In this document: positions 26,937 through 37,472 of the stretch, one piece after another
Layout of the letters: each line of letters starts with the position of its first letter
Numbering within the stretch: position 1 is the stretch's first letter
From: Bacteroidaceae bacterium
GTDB taxonomy: Bacteria; Bacteroidota; Bacteroidia; Bacteroidales; Bacteroidaceae
Assembly (NCBI GenBank): GCA_017503065.1
Contig: JAFVTT010000023.1
Location: 1 to 64,000 of the forward strand
Length of the DNA: 64,000 nucleotides
Reading direction: 5' to 3'
The notes under the pieces: generated by a model
The model's input: only the letters and a program-made list of their open reading frames with translations
Database searches by the model: none
What the model was told of the DNA's origin: nothing
Program-made: the position numbers and the translations under genes

Positions 26937-28838
26937 TCAGAATATGGAATCCACGTTCTGTGGATTCATGGTCTGTTTGCCTTCGCTGGTGTACATGTAG
27001 TCTATGCGTTCCTTGTAGGCTTTCTCTATCTTGGGGCGGACCATCTTCATGGTGGAGTTTATCATCTGGTTTTGTTCAGTGAACGGTTCTGCCAGTACGG
27101 CAAAGGAACTGGGCAGCCAGCGTTCGGGGAACATGCCATGAAATTCGCCACCTTTCTTGAAGCGGGCCAGTTCTGCTTCCAGTTGTTGCAGGGCTGCCTT
27201 GCGCCCGTCCTCGTTTCCGGGATTTAGTCCGCACTCTTTCAGATGACGGCGCAGTGCATCTCTGTTTGGCACAATCAGGGCTGTGGTGGTGGTGCACTGG
27301 TTGTTGTAGAGCATCACCTGGTCTATGTAGGCGGACTTCTCCACCAGAGCCTCCTCTATGCCTTCTGGACTGTATTTTTCGCCGTCGCTGGAGATGAGCA
27401 GACTCTTGAAGCGTCCCTTCACATATAGCAGACCTTCCTTGCTCATGTAGCCGAGGTCGCCAGTATAGAGATAGCCGTTGCGCACTGTGTCGGCTGTGGA
27501 TTCCGGGTTCTTCCAGTATCCTGCCATCACGTTCTCTCCCTTAACCACAATTTCTCCCATCTCACCCACGGGCAGTTCCTTGCCTTCCATATCGCAAATC
27601 TTAAGTTCTATTGGCTTGACCAGTTTGCCGCTGGAACCGAAACGGTACAGTTTTGGTCCGTTGCTGGAGATGACAGGAGTTGCTTCGGACAGGCCGTAAC
27701 CCTGGTACATGGGTATGCCTATGCCCACGTAGAATTTCTGCAGGTCTTTATCTAGCAGTGCGCCACCCCCGATAAAGAACTTCAGTTCTCCGCCGAAGTT
27801 GTCGCGGACCTTTGAGAACAGTATCTTGTCGAACAGGCAGACAAGCGGTTTCAGCGCATGGCGCCATCCCTTGAAGTCAAGGTTGCTGTCGCCATAGTAT
27901 GTCTGCTTTATTTTCATGCCCCAGTTGAACAGACGTATGGCACCGGTTCCTTTTGCCCTGATACCCTGTTCTATGTTCTTCTTGAATGTCTTTGCCAAAG
28001 CCGGCACGCTGAGGATGAAGTGTGGACGTACTTCCTTGATGTTCAGGGGAATGTTCTTCAATGTCTCCATGGGTGTGCGGCCTACCTGTACGGTTGCTAC
28101 CGTAGCGCCCTTGCTCATCATTATGTAGAAACCCACTACGTGTGCAAAGCAATGGTCCAAAGGCAGGATGATGAGTGTGCGCCATGTCTGGTCTATGTCC
28201 ACCAGTGTGCAAGCCTGCTCCACGTTGGCAGTATAGTTGCGGTGCGTGAGTACCACACCCTTTGGGTCGGCCGTAGTGCCACTGGTATATGTAATGGTGG
28301 CATAGTCGTCGTTCTGTATAGATTGTCCCACGGCCAGGAATTCTTCCGTGGTGTGTGTGGCAAGGTACTTGTCGCCCATCTTGAAGACATCTTCTACGTA
28401 AATCTCCTTCTCTTCATATTTGTCCTGTGCATCTAGCACGATAATCTGCTGCACAAGGGGCAGGTCTTCTTTTATCTGGCGTATTTTCTTGAGTTGTGTG
28501 CCCGAAACCATGATGAATTTTACATCTCCGTGTTGCAGGCGGAAGAAAAGGTCGTTGCTTTCCTCCAGTTTGATGGACAGAGGCACGTTTACGGCACCGG
28601 CATAGAACATGGCCAGTTCGCCTATGATCCACAAATTGCGCCCCTCGCTGAGCAGAGCCATGGTGTCGCCTTTCTTCACTCCCAATGTCTGTAGTCCGGC
28701 ACCCAGACGGTATACTTGTCTTTGCACCTCGGTGTACGTGGTGGGCTGGAACTTCCCATTGCTCTTTTCTAATAGGAATGTGTTTTGCGGGTATGTCTTT
28801 ACTGATGATTCGAACAGGTCTATGATAGTCTTTTTCAT
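26937..28838 (-). CDS. Long-chain fatty acid-CoA ligase (AMP-binding)
   Basis: Activates fatty acids to acyl-CoA through an acyl-adenylate. The 633-aa protein shows the AMP-binding signature TYTSGTTADPKGVVLTH, the A5 motif YQGYGLSEATPVIS, YTGDLGY and a C-terminal lysine region (KGRFKSLLISSDGEKYSPE), as in the FadD/long-chain group. No transmembrane segment is obvious. It is likely transcribed from its own promoter at about 28875. Confidence 0.92.
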   Translation of the reverse strand: MKKTIIDLFESSVKTYPQNTFLLEKSNGKFQPTTYTEVQRQVYRLGAGLQTLGVKKGDTMALLSEGRNLWIIGELAMFYAGAVNVPLSIKLEESNDLFFRLQHGDVKFIMVSGTQLKKIRQIKEDLPLVQQIIVLDAQDKYEEKEIYVEDVFKMGDKYLATHTTEEFLAVGQSIQNDDYATITYTSGTTADPKGVVLTHRNYTANVEQACTLVDIDQTWRTLIILPLDHCFAHVVGFYIMMSKGATVATVQVGRTPMETLKNIPLNIKEVRPHFILSVPALAKTFKKNIEQGIRAKGTGAIRLFNWGMKIKQTYYGDSNLDFKGWRHALKPLVCLFDKILFSKVRDNFGGELKFFIGGGALLDKDLQKFYVGIGIPMYQGYGLSEATPVISSNGPKLYRFGSSGKLVKPIELKICDMEGKELPVGEMGEIVVKGENVMAGYWKNPESTADTVRNGYLYTGDLGYMSKEGLLYVKGRFKSLLISSDGEKYSPEGIEEALVEKSAYIDQVMLYNNQCTTTTALIVPNRDALRRHLKECGLNPGNEDGRKAALQQLEAELARFKKGGEFHGMFPERWLPSSFAVLAEPFTEQNQMINSTMKMVRPKIEKAYKERIDYMYTSEGKQTMNPQNVDSIF

Positions 28839-28874
28839 AACGGTTAATTGGTCTTTATTCTATGTAAATTGCCG

Positions 28875-28882
28875 CAAATGTA
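28875..28882 (-). promoter_or_regulatory. -7 promoter box for the acyl-CoA ligase
   Basis: The minus strand reads TACATTTG, matching TAnnTTTG, 36 nt upstream of the start codon, the same spacing as at frr. Confidence 0.5.
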
Positions 28883-29055
28883 GCGACATTTCCTGATGAA
28901 CATGGCAAATGTACAAATAAAATCAGAAAACTCAAATCTTCAGGTAGGATAATTTGGTGCAGCGGTTCATTTTCAGGTTACTGCAGTGTACGTGAAACGC
29001 AATATACGTCAAGGGGCCGGCACATGTATGTGACGCATCGTATTTATCATCGGTA

Positions 29056-29096
29056 ATGGTAAACTTTACCATCAGTAATGGTTCGGCGAACGAACG
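29056..29096 (+). repeat. Paired-palindrome element, copy 1
   Basis: ATGGTAAACTTTACCAT (8-bp arms around one base) is followed by a second palindromic unit GTTCGGCGAAC. A matching element lies on the minus strand at 57823..57863, upstream of the sulfatase-maturating enzyme, with identical 8-bp arms and a related second unit. Confidence 0.6.
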
Positions 29097-29399
29097 GTAA
29101 TGGTTCGTGTGCGTCGTCGTGGGAACAAATACATGTTCCAGTGGGGGCGAGACATTATCAGTGTGATGACATATGATAGTACAACTATTGCCAACCCTTT
29201 TCCTCTTAGTCCCGGAAATGCAGGAATATGTTAACTTAAGTTAAAAAACGGGGGGGGGTAACGGAAGTATACTAATAATGTGTATTTTTACATGCAAGTA
29301 GGATAAGGAAATAACGCAGACAAGGACTAAACAATATAATATTCTGGTACTAAAACCGGAATTCAATCTCCCCCGAACAATCTAACCTAAACATAACTT

Positions 29400-32300
29400 A
29401 TGAAAAAGAAACTATTCGCTGTGGCTATGGCGGCCATACTTTTGGCACCCTCGGCTTTGCAGGCAAAGGTGAAACACCTGTTGCCCAAACCACAGCAGAT
29501 TACCGCAACGGAGAATGCGGCAGCGTTCACCTTGGGTGGCAGTGTGACAATCAATTATTCTGGTGGCGCTGAGAAATGTGCCTTGCTGGAAGAGTTCTTT
29601 ACCACCAACGGCTGTACTCTGGCAGAAAGCGGAGGAACGGCCGTGAACGTGAGTCTGGTAGAAAGCATAGAGGGGGCATACGACTATGAACTCCATGGCT
29701 ACGAGAACGAGGCATATACACTTGATGTCTCCGCCTCCGGTATAACCATCACCGCTATCAAGCCCACAGGTATCATCCGTGCAGCGCAGACTCTGACACA
29801 GATGGCCGAGGGATGGGACGGACAGGCTTCTCTGGAGGCTGTAAGCATCAAGGACTGGCCTGCATTCAAGTTGCGCGGTTACATGCACGACGTGGGTCGT
29901 TCGTTCATTTCTGCTGACGAACTGGTGAAGCAGGTGGAGAAGTTCTCGCGTTTCAAGGTGAATACCTTCCACTGGCACATGACCGAGAACCAGGCATGGC
30001 GCTTCGAGGTGAAGGCTTATTCCCAGTTGACATCTTCAGAGAGCATGACACGCTTCCCTGGTCAGTACTACACCCAGGATGACTGCAAGAAGGTATTGGC
30101 TGCCGCCAAGAAGCACGGCATGCTGGTGATACCCGAGATTGATATGCCTGGCCATAGCGAGGCTTTCCAGCGTGCCATGGGCTTCGGCATGCAGACCGAG
30201 GAGGGCAAGGCGGTGCTGAAGAAGGTACTGGACGAGGTGTGTGAGGTATTTGCCGATGCTCCATATATCCACATCGGTGGTGACGAGGTGGCAACTACTG
30301 CTGCATACCTGAACGAAATGATTGCCTACGTGGAGAGCAAGGGCAAAAAGGTGGAGATATGGAATCCCATCAATGGCGTTGGTCAGGATGCCCTCAATGC
30401 CACCTATGCACAGATGTGGGGTACTCGCGGTTATCTTGCTTCTGACAAGGCCAACATAGACAGCCGTTACAATTATACCAACCACTTCGACGTGTTTGCC
30501 GACCTGGTGGGTATCTACAAGAGCAGTATCTACTATTCCGAAAAGGGTAATCCCGAGGTGGCCGGTGCTGTGTCGGGGTGCTGGAACGACCGCAAGGTGG
30601 CCGATGAAAAGGCCATTATGGCACAGAACAACGTGTGGGCGAATGTCATCGCTACTGCCGAGCGTGCATGGATAGGCGGTGGCAAGCAGTATATCGACAA
30701 TGCCACAAACACTCCAGCGGCCTATAAAGCAAACCCCTATGGCGGCGGTGTCATGCTCCCCAACTCTGGCGAGGAGTACGAGGAGTTCAAGAGTTGGGAG
30801 GAACGCTTTCTCTTCCACAAGGCAAACTCCTTGAATGGCGAGCCCATCCCATACGTGAAGCAGACCAATGTTCGCTGGCGCATTACCGACGCCTTCCCCA
30901 ACGGCGGTTCTGAGACTGCTGCCTTTGGACCCGAAGAGGCTGGCATGACTGCTTCTACAGACTTGCTGCCCGAGGTGTTCAATCATGATGGCAAGACCTA
31001 CTACACAGGTATGGCTACAGGTGCCGGCATCTACCTTGCACACACATGGGGCAACTCTATCATCAATGCCTACTATAGCAATCCCCAATACAACCACACA
31101 GCATACGCATGGACTTATGTCTACAGCGACAAGGAGCAGAAGGTTGGCGCACAGATAGAGTTCCAGAACTACAGCCGCTCTGAGCAGGACGGTGCAGCTC
31201 CCGCAGGCAAGTGGGACCACTTCGGCTCCAAGATATGGATAAATGGCGAGGAGATTGCCGCTCCCACATGGGACAACACAGGCGTGAGCATCAGCAGCAA
31301 GGAAGTGGAATTGAAGAACGAGAACTTCCCCGGCCGCAAACCCATTGAGGTGACTCTGAAGCAGGGTTGGAATAAGGTGTTTCTGAAGTTGCCTTACTTC
31401 AACAAGGGTTATCGTCTGAAGAAGTGGATGTTTACCTGTGTCTTCACCGACACAGAGGGCGTGAATGCCGTTGAGGGCCTTATCTACTCTCCCAACCAGT
31501 GCAAGGACGAGGCCACCGAACTGGTGGCTGCCAAGATAAGCGAGATAAAGCGCGACCGTGGCAACCTCATAGGCACGGCCATCGGACTTTGGCCAGAAAG
31601 TGCCGCAACTGCAATGGACAGCAAAATTGCTGAGATAGAGGGCACATACGATGAAACAAAGACTGACGAGGAACGTGCCGCACAGATTACCGCACTGGAA
31701 GATGCATGGACCGCCTTTGCAGCATCACTCACCGATGCCAACATGAACCAGCCCATCGACGGCAACTACTACCGCATGTACACACCGTTGCGCGATAGTC
31801 GCTACCCTACCTCCAAGGGTGCCGGCAATGCCATCATTGGCGAACAGAATCCCACAACCAAGGCCTCTATCTGGCAATTCGTGAAGCGTAGTGACAATTC
31901 GTACGACATCATCAACCTTGCCGACGGCACCTATATCTCACCTGCCAGTAGTAACAACACCGCACTGAATGCTGTTGTCGAGCAACCTCAGGTTGGCTGG
32001 ACACTAAAGTCTGTAGGCGCAGGAAAGGTTATAATCACCAGCGGAACAAACCAGTTCAACCAAACAAGTAGTGCCCAAAGTTATAAATTGTACAACTGGG
32101 GATACAATAGTAGTGGTTTCCCCAATACGTTCAATACTACCGACGGCGGTTGTCAATATACCTTTATCGACGTTACAGACCAGGTTCCTCCCCAGCCCAT
32201 TGTGAAATTGGAAAACTTGGGCGACCAGACCTACCCCTATGCCATTGACGACGCTTTGGCCGACAAGGTGTTTGCCAAGGAGAATATCACCATCGCAGTG

Positions 32301-35300
32301 GATGTTGTAACAGCCAGTAGCATGAGTAGCCGTGGTGCCATCGTATGCGCATCAGAACCTACAGAACCTGCCGCTGCTACAGCAATAGGCACAAATATAT
32401 CGCCATATATCGCATTTGGTCAACATAGTGACAGGCGTATATCATACCTTCGTTCAGCACGCAGTGGTGACCAATATTCAGGAACACAATTGGATGCATC
32501 AACCAATTACAAACTGATATACGTAATAGACGGCACTAAATCAATACAGATGTACAAGTGCGTTGATGGAGTTGTGACGTCATTGATGAACCGTGGTACT
32601 ACAAATAATAACGAATCTATCAACTGGTTGCAGAATTTGAAGCAAGTGGCCGATAACTATAATGGAGCTAAACTATACATAGGTGGTGGTGTCACAAAAG
32701 AAGGCAACAAAGATGTCTTTGCCGGTAGAATACGCTCGGTCCAATTCTTCGATGAGGCGCTCAGCGCTGAGAAGATCGCACAACTGGAGTATCCCATCAA
32801 CCCGGAGGACATCATCCTTGAAAAGGCGGCAGAGGCTAATGCCAATATGAACATCTTTGGCATGCAACGCTATCTTGGTTTGGTACAGAATGTAGGTACC
32901 GGCATTGATGGCAATGGCCAATTAGTATGCAACAATCCTGCGTCCGTTTCGCAAGAGAGTGGCAATGCCTATGCTAACCTGATTGACGGTGACTACACCA
33001 CTTTCTTTCACAGCGGATACAACAACAGCAACGGTAATACCCTGGGCACAGAAAGCCACAATCTTCAGGCCGACCTGGGCAAGGCAGTAAACAGTTTTCG
33101 ATTCTACTTCAAGAAACGCAGTCAGAACAACAATAACCGCCCCACCAAGATTACTATCGAGGGATCCAATGACGGCGCCACATGGGCGGAAGTAAAGGTG
33201 ATAAGCAACGGACTTCCCACAGATGCGGCCGTGACCGACTACTACTCCGAGGAGATTAGCAGCGCCACAGCATACAGCAAACTACGCTTTACGATAAACA
33301 CTACCAACGCTACATCCAGCGGTATAGCATTCTTCACCTTCTCCGAGTTCTACATCCTTCCCAATGACTACGGCAAGGTGGCAGAAACATTTGATGTCGT
33401 GCGTGCCTACCGCGCCGGTGCTACCGTGGAGACCGCAACAGCCCTGAATAGCGTTTATGCCTGGAACAAGGGAGTCAACGAAGGTTCACCCATTGTTGGG
33501 GTAGAGTCGTATATCTATGCAGACACCTACAAAGACGGTGGCTTCGTAAACCGCTTCCTCTACAATAACAACGGCACGCTTACACTCACTACCGAGTCTC
33601 AGAATACGGATGCCTTCATCTGGACACCTGCTGTAACGGAAGATGGCAAATATAACTTCGCAAACAAGGCTGGCAAGTTCCTTGCCCACAAGGAAATGAA
33701 GGACAATGCCCACGATTTCACCGTGGCTGCCAGTACTCATCACATGGGTGTGACCCTGCACACACAGGGAAGCAACTACTTTGTCATACTTAATGCCAAT
33801 GGCGATTTCAGCCAGTCGTCTATTACCTACGACCAGACAACAACAGCCTACTGTACCGACTTCGTCTTCATCCCTGCAGACCTTTACAAGGAAGCAAAAA
33901 TGTATGTAAAGGCAGAGGTTGAAGGGTTGGAGGCAAACAACCCCAATACGCATTTGGGCGACATCAGAGTGAATGGCGCAGGCAAGAAGTTTACTCTGAC
34001 AACCGGTGTTACTCAGTATGCATACAACGGTATGCTTCCCGCAACCATCGACTTTACCAGAGGATACCGCGGTTTCGAACTGGTCGGTTTCTTCCTGGGC
34101 GGGCAGAACCTGGGCAAGAACGTAACACTTACCGAGGAACAGAAAACTCTCATCACCGAAGCAAATCCCCTCGTGGCAAAGTTCACTCCTACCGATGAGG
34201 CAACCCTCTTCTACGATGACGACGAGTTCTCATACCGCATCCCTGCCATTGCAACTACAAGCACGGGACGCCTCATTGCCGTGAGCGACTATCGCCACAG
34301 TCTTGATGACATAGGCCGCTACAATTTCGGTACAACCTATCCCGGTATTGACCTGGTTATACGTACCAGCGACGACAACGGCAAGACATGGAGCGCCACG
34401 AAGACCATTGCTGAAGGCTCCGGCAAGCGAGGAAGCGACGACTGTGCTTATGGTGATGCCGCCATTGCCGTAGTGGGCGAAAAGGTGCTCGTAATGGGAG
34501 CTGCCGGCGACGTGATGTTCGGTAATGGCAGTGCTACTGCACACAACCGCACCGTACGCATCCTCAGCGAGGACAATGGCGCCACATGGACAGCGCCTCA
34601 GGACATCTCGGAAACTCTGTTTATCGGTGATGACGCTACCATCCAGAACGGTTACACTGCTTTCTTCGGCAGCGGCAAACTGGCGGTTGACGAGAACTAC
34701 AATGGTACCGGCAAGGCACGCATCTATGGTGCCATGCTCATCAAGAAGGAAGGCGTGGGCAATGCCATCTACGTAATCTATACCGATGACCTCGGACTCT
34801 CATGGAGCATCCTTGGCGGCAGCCAGACGCATGTGACAGCCAACGACGAACCGAAGGTGGAAATACTTCCCGGCGGACAGATCCTGCTCAGCGTGCGACG
34901 TGGTGGCGGACGCCAGTTCAACGTGTTCACCTACACAGACAAGGCAACCAATGCCGGTTCATGGGCAAACAATGTAAATGGTTGCGGCAATGGCGGCAGC
35001 AATACCTGTAACGGTGAAATCTTCTGCATTGATGCAAAGAAGGCAGATGGAAGTGCCGTAAAACTGCTCCTGCAGTCACAGCCTAAGGGGGGTGGCGGTC
35101 TGTACGACCGCCGAAACGTGACCATCTGGTACAAGGAGGTTACTGATGCCGCCTACACCTCTGAGCAGATTGCCGCAGACTGGACCGAAGGCATGCAGGT
35201 AAGCACCCAGTTGAGTTCATACAGCACAATGAGTTTGCAGAAGGATGGCAAGATAGCCTTCTTCTTCGAGGAAGCACCATGCTATGACGACAACTATGCC

Positions 35301-37421
35301 AAGGGATACAGCATGGTATACATCCCTCTGACCATAGAGCAGATTACCAAGGGTAATTACAGCACACCCGAAGTCAAGGACGATGACGATAATGAAGGTG
35401 GCGACATAGAGGTAAGCACCGAAGATGCACTCCCCGGAGACGGGACACTGCGTTTCTATCGCCTGGCCATTCCAGTTACCCTGAGCGCATTCGAGAATGA
35501 CCTTCAGGGTGATTATGGCCTTTTCGATGATGATTATCAGGACAAGGTGATACCTTTTTGGCAGGCCTGTGAGGACTTCGTCAACGAGGTGTTCGTCCCC
35601 CTGGGCATGTGCTTTGATGTGGTGATGGACGAGAAGTTGGTAATGAGAGAACGTATCAACGATCTAGACAAGTCCGTGGAATTATTGGCAATCGGCAACT
35701 GCACGAACTATATCAACGATGCTATCGGTGAAGGCAGCTACGATGTGGGCATGTGGGTTACCCATCGCGAAACCTATGCCGAGAACTCCGGTCTCTCTGT
35801 TGAGGGCGGTGCATACAATGCCAACACCAAGGGCAGCGGCTATGCCAAGACCGACAAGTGGGTGGTGGCCCACGAACTTGGCCATATGTTTGGCGCACCG
35901 CATACCACTACGGGCGAGGGCAGTCTGATGGACTCCGGCGGTGATGACTTCTTTGCCTACCCCTCCATCAAGACTATTCGCAGCAAGGCAAAAGGCACCT
36001 CATCATACAAAAATGTCAAGGTGGACAACAATGCCCCCAAGTTCAATGCCGAGGCGATGCAGGAGACCTACCGCATTCCCCAAGGCGCCTGCCTTTCTAT
36101 CGACGTGCAGGCTACCGATGCCGAGGACCATCGCCTGCTCTACACCGCCATCGGATGCAGCAGTGCCAATGTGGACAACATCGTGGAGGGAGGTTCCATG
36201 CCCCACTTCGCTTCGTTCGTCCCACAGGAAAGCAATGTCATCACCTACCAGCCCACCTACATTGCTGATATTTTTAACGATGACGAATTCTACCTGAAGG
36301 ATGGCACCAACGTGCCAAAAATGGAATCGGGCAACTATGCACTCAGCATACTTGTCAACGATGTGCCAAGCACAGCATGGAGTTACTCTGAATTGCTGGC
36401 AACTCCATTCTACAGCACCTATGCCATCTGGGAAAGCCAGGTGCAGATTGTCGGGGGTACAGCCTTCAATGCTACACTAACTCCAGTCAAGAGCCAGTAC
36501 ACGGCAGGTGAACAGGTGACTGTATCTTGGGGTGTCAACGAGAGCTACTTCACCGCCGACAGCCGTTTGCGCATCAGCCTCTCCACCGACTATGGCAAGA
36601 CCTTCAAGTATGTGTTGGCCGAGAGCGTTGAGGCTCTCGCTGGTGAATGCACCGTGACCCTGCCCAACGTGAACATCGGTCAGGTAGATGTGGACTTCAC
36701 CACTGCTGTGCGTGAGATGAATGGTGGTGTCATCAAGGTGGAGGAGATAGGTGGAGCAGCCTACACGCTTACCGCACTCGACCCCAACAACGACAAGGGT
36801 TTCACCGTAACTGGAGGAGTAGATGAAAGCGATGTCATCATCACTACCCTTGGAGAATATGAGATAGGTACCTTCTATGCTAACGAACCGATGACTATCC
36901 CTGCTGGTGTGACAGCCTATGTGGCCACCACAACGCCTGTGATGAATGACACAGAGGGCACCATCACCATGACCGCCATCGCCGATGGCATCATCCCTGC
37001 TGAGACAGGTGTAGTCATCCGTGGCGAGGCAGGGCAATACCTATTCACCAAGGCAAGCACAGAGGGGACTACCGTCACGGGCAACCTCCTGCTCGGCTAT
37101 GCCGGTACTGAAGAGTATGCCAATGTGGACCTACCTAACGACGGCTCCGTGAACTACGTGCTTACTGTAAAGAACGACGTTGCTGGATTCTACCGCAAGG
37201 ATGCTGGTTTCAAAGTCTATAACAACAAGTCATATCTGAATGTTCCTGGCAGTGCAGGTGCCCGTGCTATCTACTTCTCGTTTGATGATGGTGCCACAGG
37301 CATATTTGAAACTGAAGACGGAGAACTGAAGACAGAGAACTGCTATGACCTGTCCGGCCGCCGTGTCGAGAAGGCACAGAAGGGTGTCTATATTGTGAAC
37401 GGCAAGAAGGTCTTGAAGTAA
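29400..37421 (+). CDS. Giant secreted GH20 hexosaminidase / GH33 sialidase / zinc metalloprotease
   Basis: A 2673-aa exported protein with three enzyme modules. Signal peptide about 1-22. GH20 beta-N-acetylhexosaminidase domain about 25-470 with the acid/base pair D295-E296 in HIGGDEV. A beta-rich domain (about 485-700), a trefoil-like domain (785-925), a LamG-like domain (935-1135) and an F5/8 type C (CBM32-like) domain (1180-1320) follow. Sialidase about 1600-1990: YRIP at 1612-1615 and Asp boxes SDDNGKTW (1657) and SEDNGATW (1723). Reprolysin-like metalloprotease about 2015-2190: HELGHMFGAPH with zinc ligands H2158, H2162 and H2168. Ig/cadherin-like regions and a tail YDLSGRRVEKAQKG typical of type IX-like sorted proteins end it. 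Likely role: stripping sialic acid and HexNAc from mucin-type glycoproteins and cutting the peptide core. Confidence 0.9.
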   Translation: MKKKLFAVAMAAILLAPSALQAKVKHLLPKPQQITATENAAAFTLGGSVTINYSGGAEKCALLEEFFTTNGCTLAESGGTAVNVSLVESIEGAYDYELHGYENEAYTLDVSASGITITAIKPTGIIRAAQTLTQMAEGWDGQASLEAVSIKDWPAFKLRGYMHDVGRSFISADELVKQVEKFSRFKVNTFHWHMTENQAWRFEVKAYSQLTSSESMTRFPGQYYTQDDCKKVLAAAKKHGMLVIPEIDMPGHSEAFQRAMGFGMQTEEGKAVLKKVLDEVCEVFADAPYIHIGGDEVATTAAYLNEMIAYVESKGKKVEIWNPINGVGQDALNATYAQMWGTRGYLASDKANIDSRYNYTNHFDVFADLVGIYKSSIYYSEKGNPEVAGAVSGCWNDRKVADEKAIMAQNNVWANVIATAERAWIGGGKQYIDNATNTPAAYKANPYGGGVMLPNSGEEYEEFKSWEERFLFHKANSLNGEPIPYVKQTNVRWRITDAFPNGGSETAAFGPEEAGMTASTDLLPEVFNHDGKTYYTGMATGAGIYLAHTWGNSIINAYYSNPQYNHTAYAWTYVYSDKEQKVGAQIEFQNYSRSEQDGAAPAGKWDHFGSKIWINGEEIAAPTWDNTGVSISSKEVELKNENFPGRKPIEVTLKQGWNKVFLKLPYFNKGYRLKKWMFTCVFTDTEGVNAVEGLIYSPNQCKDEATELVAAKISEIKRDRGNLIGTAIGLWPESAATAMDSKIAEIEGTYDETKTDEERAAQITALEDAWTAFAASLTDANMNQPIDGNYYRMYTPLRDSRYPTSKGAGNAIIGEQNPTTKASIWQFVKRSDNSYDIINLADGTYISPASSNNTALNAVVEQPQVGWTLKSVGAGKVIITSGTNQFNQTSSAQSYKLYNWGYNSSGFPNTFNTTDGGCQYTFIDVTDQVPPQPIVKLENLGDQTYPYAIDDALADKVFAKENITIAVDVVTASSMSSRGAIVCASEPTEPAAATAIGTNISPYIAFGQHSDRRISYLRSARSGDQYSGTQLDASTNYKLIYVIDGTKSIQMYKCVDGVVTSLMNRGTTNNNESINWLQNLKQVADNYNGAKLYIGGGVTKEGNKDVFAGRIRSVQFFDEALSAEKIAQLEYPINPEDIILEKAAEANANMNIFGMQRYLGLVQNVGTGIDGNGQLVCNNPASVSQESGNAYANLIDGDYTTFFHSGYNNSNGNTLGTESHNLQADLGKAVNSFRFYFKKRSQNNNNRPTKITIEGSNDGATWAEVKVISNGLPTDAAVTDYYSEEISSATAYSKLRFTINTTNATSSGIAFFTFSEFYILPNDYGKVAETFDVVRAYRAGATVETATALNSVYAWNKGVNEGSPIVGVESYIYADTYKDGGFVNRFLYNNNGTLTLTTESQNTDAFIWTPAVTEDGKYNFANKAGKFLAHKEMKDNAHDFTVAASTHHMGVTLHTQGSNYFVILNANGDFSQSSITYDQTTTAYCTDFVFIPADLYKEAKMYVKAEVEGLEANNPNTHLGDIRVNGAGKKFTLTTGVTQYAYNGMLPATIDFTRGYRGFELVGFFLGGQNLGKNVTLTEEQKTLITEANPLVAKFTPTDEATLFYDDDEFSYRIPAIATTSTGRLIAVSDYRHSLDDIGRYNFGTTYPGIDLVIRTSDDNGKTWSATKTIAEGSGKRGSDDCAYGDAAIAVVGEKVLVMGAAGDVMFGNGSATAHNRTVRILSEDNGATWTAPQDISETLFIGDDATIQNGYTAFFGSGKLAVDENYNGTGKARIYGAMLIKKEGVGNAIYVIYTDDLGLSWSILGGSQTHVTANDEPKVEILPGGQILLSVRRGGGRQFNVFTYTDKATNAGSWANNVNGCGNGGSNTCNGEIFCIDAKKADGSAVKLLLQSQPKGGGGLYDRRNVTIWYKEVTDAAYTSEQIAADWTEGMQVSTQLSSYSTMSLQKDGKIAFFFEEAPCYDDNYAKGYSMVYIPLTIEQITKGNYSTPEVKDDDDNEGGDIEVSTEDALPGDGTLRFYRLAIPVTLSAFENDLQGDYGLFDDDYQDKVIPFWQACEDFVNEVFVPLGMCFDVVMDEKLVMRERINDLDKSVELLAIGNCTNYINDAIGEGSYDVGMWVTHRETYAENSGLSVEGGAYNANTKGSGYAKTDKWVVAHELGHMFGAPHTTTGEGSLMDSGGDDFFAYPSIKTIRSKAKGTSSYKNVKVDNNAPKFNAEAMQETYRIPQGACLSIDVQATDAEDHRLLYTAIGCSSANVDNIVEGGSMPHFASFVPQESNVITYQPTYIADIFNDDEFYLKDGTNVPKMESGNYALSILVNDVPSTAWSYSELLATPFYSTYAIWESQVQIVGGTAFNATLTPVKSQYTAGEQVTVSWGVNESYFTADSRLRISLSTDYGKTFKYVLAESVEALAGECTVTLPNVNIGQVDVDFTTAVREMNGGVIKVEEIGGAAYTLTALDPNNDKGFTVTGGVDESDVIITTLGEYEIGTFYANEPMTIPAGVTAYVATTTPVMNDTEGTITMTAIADGIIPAETGVVIRGEAGQYLFTKASTEGTTVTGNLLLGYAGTEEYANVDLPNDGSVNYVLTVKNDVAGFYRKDAGFKVYNNKSYLNVPGSAGARAIYFSFDDGATGIFETEDGELKTENCYDLSGRRVEKAQKGVYIVNGKKVLK

Positions 37422-37472
37422 CATGCTTTAATTAATCAACACGCTTACACCTTATTAATATATATATATGAC

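Larger units (their letters stand above)
28839..29399. other. Long intergenic region upstream of the giant glycosidase
   Basis: About 560 nt without a gene between divergent genes. Besides the acyl-CoA ligase promoter it holds a paired-palindrome repeat (29056-29096), an inverted repeat GGAACA-AATACA-TGTTCC near 29122-29139, a 14-bp perfect palindrome TTAACTTAAGTTAA at 29231-29244, and a run of nine G at 29250-29258. No clear plus-strand TAnnTTTG box was found, so regulation of the giant gene may use another factor. Confidence 0.6.
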
